DNA of 64,000 nt from Chroococcidiopsis sp. CCMEE 29 (GTDB taxonomy: Bacteria > Cyanobacteriota > Cyanobacteriia > Cyanobacteriales > Chroococcidiopsidaceae), in NCBI RefSeq assembly GCF_023558375.1, contig NZ_CP083761.1, forward strand, positions 4,419,001 through 4,483,000, read 5' to 3'. The notes below the pieces were generated by a model. It had not been told where the DNA came from. It saw nothing but the letters and a program-made list of their open reading frames with translations, and ran no database searches. This document shows, piece after piece, positions 57,906 through 64,000 of the stretch (positions are counted from its first letter, which is position 1; every line of letters starts with the position of its first letter). The position numbers and the translations under genes were made by a program.

Positions 57906-58010
57906 AATTCCTTAATATCGAGCTGCTGATTAAAAACTAGTGTTTATCTGGCTTCTTTTGCCAAGTCAAATAAATATACTGTTAAAGCATATAAAACATT
58001 CCAAGCATAA

Positions 58011-58078
58011 AAAAAATGACCACTTGCACAGAAAAAATGTCCCTTGTTTCTAAATTTTTTACTCTTTATACTAATCAT
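58011..58078 (+). promoter_or_regulatory. Promoter-like repeat R2, upstream of the AGE-like gene
   Basis: AAAAAATGACCACTTGCACA, then AAAATGTCCCTTG, CTAA and, eleven bases on, TTTATACTAAT. It precedes the AGE-like gene by 170 bases and has the better -10 of the two copies. Confidence 0.55.
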
Positions 58079-58247
58079 TAACAAAGCAAAGGTGGCTGGA
58101 GAGGTAGATTCAATACTTCAAACCCTCAAGTATTGCAAATAATTTTTTAATTCTCAATCAAGAATTAATCTGTAATAGCACCACAGGCTTCAAAAAATTT
58201 TGAAAGTTAAAAAATAGATAACCAACTACAAATGAAGGACAAGAACT

Positions 58248-60257
58248 GTGAAGCAATTTACTCAAAGTACAACCCTAATGGGTTACGTGACTGAGATAAA
58301 AGAACAAGACTCTGCCTTTAGTATCAAATGCCGTAGTAGTGAAGAATTTTGGGTATATGTTGGCAGAGAAACTCAATTTCAATTCATGCAAAATCTAGAC
58401 GGTATCAACCGCGATCGCTATCCTACTCCTGAAGGTTTTTCTTGGAATTCCTCACAATTAGTTAGAAAGTATATCCAGCGCGATCGCCTGGTAGTGGTGC
58501 AAGGAGTTTACCTAGAGGACGGCGCTAATCGCCGCTTCGACGCACGTATTGTCAGCTTACTACAATCATTCAACGGTGAATTTCTGTTTGAAGAAACACA
58601 CTGGTGGATTACACAAATTGCTCGTTTAGCTGATACTTGGCTAGGCTTTTTATTTTCTAATAAAATGACCTACGAAATTGATGACTTTAAGCTTTACCGA
58701 ACCAATTTAAACATCATTGGGTTACCAATGGATGACAGCATTCAAGAAAGTTCAACTTTAGCTAGATTGATCTATGGTCTTTCTTCAGCTTACTTGTTGA
58801 CTGGATGCGAAAGTTATCTATCAGCCGCTCGTGCGGGAGTTCAATATCAACGTGAGACTTTCCGCAGCTTAACTAGCGATGGCAAGCATTGTTTTTGGGC
58901 ATCTGGCAAGCGCAAGACACAGTATAGCTATCAACTATACATGACTTCCCAAAACGACGACGATAGAGGCACAATCCCACTCTACGAGCAAATTTATGCA
59001 CTAGCTGGATTAGCTCAATACTATCGAATCACCCTAGATTGGGAAGTACTTGATGATATTCAGCGAACAGTTCGTACTTTTAATGATTTCTTTCTTGATC
59101 TCGAATCGAAGTATGGCAAGGATGCTTACGGAGATTATTTTTCTCACCTTGATTATGCAACGATGAGTTGGGATAGTCCTGCTTTGGGTGACAACCAAGC
59201 CAAGAAAAACTGGAATTCCATTGGCGATCACATCCCAGCGTATCTTGTTAACTTAATGCTTGCTCTGGAACCGCTACCAATCACTGAGGGTAACTTCGAA
59301 GAATTGCAACAGTTCCTCAATATCTGCAAAAAAATCCTCCACACCACCAGCTCCATCATCGTTGAGCAGTTTCCCGATCCAGATCCCAACGTTCCATTTG
59401 TGAACGAGCGGTTTCTCCGCAACTGGCAACCAGATCGAGCTTGGCGATGGCAGCAAAATCGTGCGGTTGTAGGACACAACTTAAAGATTGCATGGAACCT
59501 AACTCGCGTTGCTAATTACTACTACTTTATGGCTGACAAAACTGCGGCTGAGAACCCAGAAGAAGCAGAGCAATTTAAACAGTTGGCAGATAAGTTGATG
59601 AGGCTAGCAGATAAGTTAGGCGCTAGCATGGCGGAGATTGGAGTAGACCTATTCCGAGGTGGAATTTTTGATACTCTTGAGCGCAATCCTCATAATGGGA
59701 TGCCTTTGGAGTTTCCTTGGAGCAACACTAAAGACTTTTGGCAACAGGAACAAGCTCTTCTCGCTTACTTGATTCTGCATGGCTGTAGTAATGAGGATGA
59801 GACCCAAAAGCAAGAGTATTTAAGACTTGCCCAAGAAACAGCTGCCTTCTGGAATTTATTCTTTCTCGATCAGGAGAACAAAGGAGTCTTCTTCCGAGTT
59901 ACTGATGGTGGCATGCCAGTCATTCAAGGCGACTATGACAACAAAGGCGGTCATGCGATCTCTGGGTACCACGCATTCGAGCTAAATTATTTAGCTCACA
60001 TCTATATCAGTTCTTACGTGACGAAAAAACCTTTCTGCCTTTACTTCAAACCAAGTAAAACGTGTCGGCAGCGATCGCTTAATGTATTACCTGATTTCGT
60101 TAAACCCAATACCTTCCAAATCGGCCGCATCAACATTGATGGTAGCGAGCGCGATGCAATCGACCCCGATAACTTTCGGATTACGCTGAGCGATCGCGAA
60201 TTTACCCTCGGTTCAGAGGCAGAAATTGTTGTGGAACTGAAGCCTTTAAGTGCATAG
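58248..60257 (+). CDS. AGE-epimerase-like (alpha/alpha)6-barrel protein with N-terminal extension
   Basis: 669 residues. The N-terminal 110 residues are a beta-rich domain (MGYVTEIKEQDSAFSIKCRSSEEFWVYVG...VQGVYLEDGANRRFDARIVSLL), like an OB/nucleotide-binding fold. From about 115 on the protein is helical with paired helices (LARLIYGLSSAYLLTG, YEQIYALAGLAQYYRIT, RAWRWQQNRAVVGHNLKIAWNLTRVANYY with His410, FWQQEQALLAYLIL). The order and the GH...W motif are those of N-acylglucosamine/cellobiose 2-epimerases. It is much longer than the 400-aa epimerases, so a different sugar or a non-sugar substrate is possible. Start GTG with GGA eight bases upstream; first gene of the cluster. Confidence 0.65.
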   Translation: MKQFTQSTTLMGYVTEIKEQDSAFSIKCRSSEEFWVYVGRETQFQFMQNLDGINRDRYPTPEGFSWNSSQLVRKYIQRDRLVVVQGVYLEDGANRRFDARIVSLLQSFNGEFLFEETHWWITQIARLADTWLGFLFSNKMTYEIDDFKLYRTNLNIIGLPMDDSIQESSTLARLIYGLSSAYLLTGCESYLSAARAGVQYQRETFRSLTSDGKHCFWASGKRKTQYSYQLYMTSQNDDDRGTIPLYEQIYALAGLAQYYRITLDWEVLDDIQRTVRTFNDFFLDLESKYGKDAYGDYFSHLDYATMSWDSPALGDNQAKKNWNSIGDHIPAYLVNLMLALEPLPITEGNFEELQQFLNICKKILHTTSSIIVEQFPDPDPNVPFVNERFLRNWQPDRAWRWQQNRAVVGHNLKIAWNLTRVANYYYFMADKTAAENPEEAEQFKQLADKLMRLADKLGASMAEIGVDLFRGGIFDTLERNPHNGMPLEFPWSNTKDFWQQEQALLAYLILHGCSNEDETQKQEYLRLAQETAAFWNLFFLDQENKGVFFRVTDGGMPVIQGDYDNKGGHAISGYHAFELNYLAHIYISSYVTKKPFCLYFKPSKTCRQRSLNVLPDFVKPNTFQIGRINIDGSERDAIDPDNFRITLSDREFTLGSEAEIVVELKPLSA

Positions 60258-60265
60258 GAGAGCAG

Positions 60266-60967
60266 ATGATTACTGAGACACTTGAAGGCAAAAAAATTGC
60301 TGTACTCGTTGAAACTGAATATATTCCTGAAGAAATTGCGGCTTATCAAACACGCTTTCCCGAACTAGGAGCAACCGTGCATTTAATGTCTCGGCTGTGG
60401 GGTAATCAAAGCGTTCGCTTCGCAAGCGATGTCGATAGTGTAGAAGCGGCGGATAGGATCAATAGACAGGAAACGAGCCTCCCAACATTGGAAGTCAACA
60501 TTGACTTTCAGAACACAGACATTAATGAATATGCGGCTGTGATCATGGCTGCTAACTACACCAGCGTGCGTCTACGCTACTTTCAGCCACCAGAAGGACA
60601 GCCAATCAGCCCAGAACAGACTCGCACTGCCCCAGCAGTACAGTTCTTTGCCAAGGCAATGGCGAATCCCAAAATCATTAAAGGCTTGCTGTGTCATGGA
60701 CTGTGGCTGCTGACACCAATGCCGGAACTACTCAAAGGGCGACGGGTAATCTGTCATGAAGTTGTCCTTGCAGACATCGTGAATGCAGGTGCAGTTTACG
60801 TGCCATCGCCTACCAACATTGTTGTGGATGGCGACTTGGTAACGGGGCGATCGGGGCATGATGTGAATGCATTTATCGATGCGATCGCCCAACAAATCGT
60901 TCTGCAAGAAAAAGGCTTATCTCTGCTGGCTTACGAACAAATGGTATTGCAAGAAGCAGCAAGTTAA
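60266..60967 (+). CDS. DJ-1/PfpI-family protein 1
   Basis: 233 residues. The flavodoxin-like fold starts GKKIAVLVETEYIPEEIAAYQTRFPELGATVHL; the nucleophile is Cys143 in GLLCHGLWLLTP, with the usual elbow of this superfamily, and CHEVVLADIVNAGAVYV follows. An acidic residue near the N-terminus (ETEYIPEE) stands where DJ-1 proteins have their Glu partner. Members act as glyoxalase III, deglycases, hydratases or isonitrile hydratases. The start lies eight bases after the AGE-like stop, with AGGAG. It differs strongly from protein 2. Confidence 0.82.
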   Translation: MITETLEGKKIAVLVETEYIPEEIAAYQTRFPELGATVHLMSRLWGNQSVRFASDVDSVEAADRINRQETSLPTLEVNIDFQNTDINEYAAVIMAANYTSVRLRYFQPPEGQPISPEQTRTAPAVQFFAKAMANPKIIKGLLCHGLWLLTPMPELLKGRRVICHEVVLADIVNAGAVYVPSPTNIVVDGDLVTGRSGHDVNAFIDAIAQQIVLQEKGLSLLAYEQMVLQEAAS

Positions 60968-61019
60968 AGGTTTAACTCAGTCGAGTTGTAGGTAATCACT
61001 TTGATTGGAGATATCTCAA

Positions 61020-61874
61020 ATGACTAGAAAGATTTTGATCGTGCTATCTGAATGGGGTTACTGGGGAGAAGAATTAGTCGGTCCTCTTGAAACCTTCGAT
61101 GCGGCAGGATACCAGGTTGACTTTGCCACTCCAACAGGTAAACGACCGGTAGCCCTCACCCCCAGCATGGATGCTACATTTGTCGATCCACCTTTAGGTC
61201 GTCCTGTAGTCTCCTCAGAGATGGCAGAGAAGGTACGAGCCTTAGACGACCCCAACAACACCCGCTTAAATAACCCAAAAAGTCTGAGAGAGTGGTTGCC
61301 CGAAAGACCTTATTGGAGTTCACCAAAATTCCTACGGGAAATGGAAGCATACTACAGAAGGCTTGAAGAGATACGTGAGAGAGATTTAAGCCAATACGAT
61401 TCTATGTTGATCGTCGGTGGTAGCGGTCCAATGGTCGATTTGGTTAACAACCAAAGAGTTCACGCTTTGATCCTTAGCTTCTACCAAATGGATAAGCCTA
61501 TTGCTGCCGAATGTTATGGTGTACCTTGTCTTGCCTTTGCCCGTGACATCAATGATCGCAAAAGTATTATCTGGGGCAAGCACGTTACAGGTCACTGCTT
61601 GGAATATGACTACAAAGATGGTACAGGATTTATGGGAACGAACGTCGATCCTGGCTTAGGCAACATTAACTTTGGTCCCCCATTCTATCCGCTAGAGTAC
61701 ATCCTCCGCGATGCCACAGGTCCCCAAGGGCAGTTTCATGGCAATGTCGGGCATGAAGTTTCAGTGATTGTTGATTACCCATTCATTACAGGACGCTCTA
61801 CCCCGGATTCTTATGCCACTGGTCAAAGGGTAGTGGAAGTCTTAGAACACGGACTAAGACGGTACGGCTGGTAG
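61020..61874 (+). CDS. DJ-1/PfpI-family protein 2 (Hsp31-like)
   Basis: 284 residues from ATG 61020; a TTG five codons earlier is also open. KILIVLSEWGYWGEELVGPLETFDAAGYQVDFATPTGKRPVAL is the class I amidotransferase-like start of Hsp31-type proteins; MLIVGGSGPMVDLVNN, then the nucleophile Cys165 in PIAAECYGVPCLAFA. A long insert at about residues 70-125 gives it the extra cap of the Hsp31 branch. Third gene of the cluster; 52 bases follow protein 1. Confidence 0.82.
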   Translation: MTRKILIVLSEWGYWGEELVGPLETFDAAGYQVDFATPTGKRPVALTPSMDATFVDPPLGRPVVSSEMAEKVRALDDPNNTRLNNPKSLREWLPERPYWSSPKFLREMEAYYRRLEEIRERDLSQYDSMLIVGGSGPMVDLVNNQRVHALILSFYQMDKPIAAECYGVPCLAFARDINDRKSIIWGKHVTGHCLEYDYKDGTGFMGTNVDPGLGNINFGPPFYPLEYILRDATGPQGQFHGNVGHEVSVIVDYPFITGRSTPDSYATGQRVVEVLEHGLRRYGW

Positions 61875-61956
61875 CAGAGAGCAGAGGGAGCAAAGGAGGC
61901 AGGGGAGATGAAGAAAGTAAATTTCTAGCCCCTAGTCCCTAAAAGGAAACAAAGTT

Positions 61957-63666
61957 ATGGAAAAAAGAAATGGTCGGTTTGCAATTGTAGAACAATTGCT
62001 TGCAGATGGTATTCACTACATGTTCGGTAACCCTGGCACGGTTGAAGAGGGGTTTCTCGATTCGCTCAGCGATTATTACCCAGAGTTTGAATACATCCTT
62101 GCCTTACAAGAGACGATCGCGGTAGCGGCAGCTGATGGCTACGCCCGCGTTACCAAAAAGCCAACCATTGTGCAACTTCACAGTGGAGTTGGTCTAGGCA
62201 ATGGCATCGGTATGTTATACCAAGCAATGCGCGGTCATGCCCCATTAGTCGTATTAGCGGGGGAAGCTGGCACTCAATACGATGCGATGGATGCACAAAT
62301 GGCGGCAGACCTTGTAAGTATGGCAAAGCCTGTTACCAAATGGGCAACTAGAGTTCTTCATCCTGCTTCGCTGTTGCGCGTGTTGCGGCGGGCAATCAAA
62401 ATTGCTGCTACGCCTCCGATGGGTCCGGTCTTTGTTTCTCTACCGATGGATATTCTCGATGAACCGAATGAGGAAGAAGTATTTCCTACCTCGATCCCAG
62501 TGACGCGGGTTGCCCCGGAAGCAGATGCGATCGCTCAAGCAGCAGCAATGCTTGCCACAGCATCAAATCCACTCATGATTGTAGGCGACGGCGTAGCCTA
62601 TTCTGATGCCCAAGCTGAATTAACCCGCGTAGCCGAACTGATTGGCGCTCAAGTTTGGGGTGCAGACTCATCAGAACCAAATATGAGCGCTACCCATCCA
62701 CTATTTGGCGGCTTGCTGGGTCACATGTTTGGAGCAAGTAGTAGCCGCATCACATCCCAAGCTGATGTCGTTCTAATTTGCGGTACTTATGTTTTCCCTG
62801 AAGTGTTTCCCGCTTTATCAGGTGCGTTTGCTCCAGGGACAAAAACGATCCACATTGATTTAAATGGCTATGAAATAGCAAAGAACTTTCCGGTAGATTT
62901 AGGGCTGCTCAGCGATCCGAAAACGACCCTAGCCAAACTGAGCGCTCAATTAGAAAAGACATTGACCCCAGAGCAAAAACGATTAATTTATCAACGAACT
63001 ACTCAGATAGTTGAAGCTAAAAAGCAGCAAATGGTCGAGCAGTTTGAAGCTGACAAAGCCGTACATGACCTCGTACCGTTGCATCTATCGCAGTTTGCCG
63101 AGGAATTAGCTAGACATTTACCGCCAAACGCGATCGTCTTCGATGAGGCAATTACTCATTCTGAAGAACTGTGTCGCTATATTCCACCCACCACACTAGG
63201 GCATTATTTTCAAACGCGCGGCGGTTCTCTAGGTGTGGGCATTCCTGGCGCAATTGGAATTAAACTTGCCCATCCAGATAAAACCGCGATCGGCTTTACT
63301 GGTGATGGTGGTGCTATGTACACCATCCAGGCGTTATGGACTGCTGCCCATCACAATATCGATGCGAAATTTGTCATCTGCAACAATCGCAGCTATCGCA
63401 TTCTAAAGCTGAACATCTTGCAGTATTGGCAAGAGCAGCAGATCCCAGCACACGAATTTCCTGCTTCTTTCGACTTGTGCAAACCAGATATCCGGTTTGA
63501 CGAGCTAGCACGGGCAATGGGAGTGCAAGCAGTGCGCGTGGAAACATCAGAGCAGATCAAACCAGCGATCGCCCAAGCTTTGTTCCACAACGGACCTTTC
63601 CTGATTGACCTAGTAATTAGCAGCGAAGTACCTGGTACTTTGGTTAGCCCTAAGTGCGGACAGTGA
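61957..63666 (+). CDS. Thiamine-diphosphate-dependent enzyme (benzoylformate decarboxylase / acetolactate synthase-like)
   Basis: 569 residues with Pyr, central and PP domains. The catalytic Glu is Glu52 in LALQETIAVAAADGYAR; the ThDP/Mg motif starts at GFTGDGGAMYTIQALW (about residue 450) and ends VICNNRSYRIL. GNPGTVEEGFLDSL at the N-terminus is closest to benzoylformate decarboxylases. The family decarboxylates 2-oxo acids or joins two carbonyl units. AAAGGAAA is a good ribosome site. Not ScyA of the scytonemin cluster, which has other neighbours. Fourth gene of the cluster. Confidence 0.88.
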   Translation: MEKRNGRFAIVEQLLADGIHYMFGNPGTVEEGFLDSLSDYYPEFEYILALQETIAVAAADGYARVTKKPTIVQLHSGVGLGNGIGMLYQAMRGHAPLVVLAGEAGTQYDAMDAQMAADLVSMAKPVTKWATRVLHPASLLRVLRRAIKIAATPPMGPVFVSLPMDILDEPNEEEVFPTSIPVTRVAPEADAIAQAAAMLATASNPLMIVGDGVAYSDAQAELTRVAELIGAQVWGADSSEPNMSATHPLFGGLLGHMFGASSSRITSQADVVLICGTYVFPEVFPALSGAFAPGTKTIHIDLNGYEIAKNFPVDLGLLSDPKTTLAKLSAQLEKTLTPEQKRLIYQRTTQIVEAKKQQMVEQFEADKAVHDLVPLHLSQFAEELARHLPPNAIVFDEAITHSEELCRYIPPTTLGHYFQTRGGSLGVGIPGAIGIKLAHPDKTAIGFTGDGGAMYTIQALWTAAHHNIDAKFVICNNRSYRILKLNILQYWQEQQIPAHEFPASFDLCKPDIRFDELARAMGVQAVRVETSEQIKPAIAQALFHNGPFLIDLVISSEVPGTLVSPKCGQ

Positions 63667-63783
63667 CGAGTGACGAGAGAAAAACAAAATACATAACTGG
63701 TTTCTCTCTTCATTCTCTGCGTTCTCTGCCTCTGTGTGGCTCGTTAAATCATCTCTTCAACCATCACTAAAACGGAGAAAAAA

Positions 63784-64000
63784 ATGGCAACTTCTAACGT
63801 AGAACTTGTGCAAAGAATGTACGAATGCTTCAATCGCGGCGATATGGACACTATTCGCAAAGAAGTATTTGCCCCCGAACTCGTTTGGCGCTTACCTGGA
63901 CATCATCCACTTTCAGGCACTAAACAGGGTGCAGAGGAAGTCATCGCCTTCTTTGAAGAACTTAGCAGGTCGGGTATCCAAGTGGATTTGATCGGATTGG
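63784..64000 (+). CDS. SnoaL/NTF2-like protein, N-terminal part
   Basis: The first 72 codons lie in the window. MATSNVELVQRMYECFNRGDMDTIRKEVFAPELVWRLPGHHPLSG is the typical start of SnoaL-type NTF2 folds, a cone-shaped pocket used by cyclases, isomerases and dehydratases or as a ligand-binding subunit. ATG follows ACGGAGA. It begins 117 bases after the ThDP gene and continues past the window end, so the cluster may be longer. Confidence 0.8.
   Translation, partial: MATSNVELVQRMYECFNRGDMDTIRKEVFAPELVWRLPGHHPLSGTKQGAEEVIAFFEELSRSGIQVDLIGL

Noticed and set aside
61957-63666. ThDP enzyme as ScyA of the scytonemin cluster
   Set aside because: Neighbours (AGE-like, DJ-1 pair, SnoaL) do not match scyBC, and the N-terminus resembles benzoylformate decarboxylase.

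Overview
The window is cyanobacterial chromosome. It carries a carotenoid pair (crtP-crtB), a bilin reductase of the BvdR type, an acyl-lipid delta-9 desaturase, a Ycf51-family protein, glgA, and many copies of the GCGATCGC (HIP1) octamer. G-rich and A/T-rich heptad repeats sit in many spacers. The number of insertion sequences and the loose gene spacing suggest a large-genome, multicellular or Chroococcidiopsis-like cyanobacterium; the species cannot be fixed from sequence alone.

Layout. 0-14 kb: a cell-wall run on the minus strand (amidase amiC, murI, start of a solanesyl-diphosphate synthase), a CPA2 antiporter, a SIMPL protein, ssb, then the cell-shape operon mreB / mreC-mreD, whose first two genes are split by a 1490-bp insertion sequence with a 7-bp target duplication, then ribD. 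14-24 kb: tRNA-Met, a membrane GT2 glycosyltransferase, desC facing a TetR-type regulator fused to a degenerate tyrosine-recombinase domain (two matching 7-5-7 palindromes lie between them), a methyltransferase, a J-domain/HNH-nuclease pair broken by an IS5-like element, a Uma2 nuclease and bvdR. 24-30 kb: a WD40 protein kinase, a transposon-in-transposon nest of two IS630-type elements, and a decayed glycosyltransferase. 29.5-41 kb: sufU-ycf51-alcohol dehydrogenase-aminotransferase, EcsC protein, an iron-binding protein (FutA type), dnaK-dnaJ, crtP-crtB, tRNA-Ser. 41-57 kb: amino-acid binding protein, two related outer-membrane barrel proteins (one with SLH domains), glgA, a GC-rich TauD-type dioxygenase, a sulfotransferase beside a broken APS kinase, hemC, pentapeptide-TPR protein, TenA, SDR, and an adenylate-forming enzyme.

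57-64 kb is the least familiar part. An AraC-type regulator is followed by 750 bases holding two copies of a promoter-like repeat, one of which precedes a strong terminator hairpin. Then comes a tight one-direction cluster: an AGE-epimerase-like protein, two different DJ-1/PfpI proteins, a thiamine-diphosphate enzyme and a SnoaL/NTF2-like protein cut by the window end. I know no named pathway with this gene set, and it is my best candidate for an undescribed system. The second candidate is the desC/TetR-recombinase unit with its paired operators.

Several genes are visibly broken and can be rebuilt by eye: the HNH nuclease (IS5-like element plus TTA duplication), the outer IS630-type transposase (inner IS plus TA), an MGT-family glycosyltransferase (one lost base and one CAA-to-TAA change) and an APS kinase (internal deletion).
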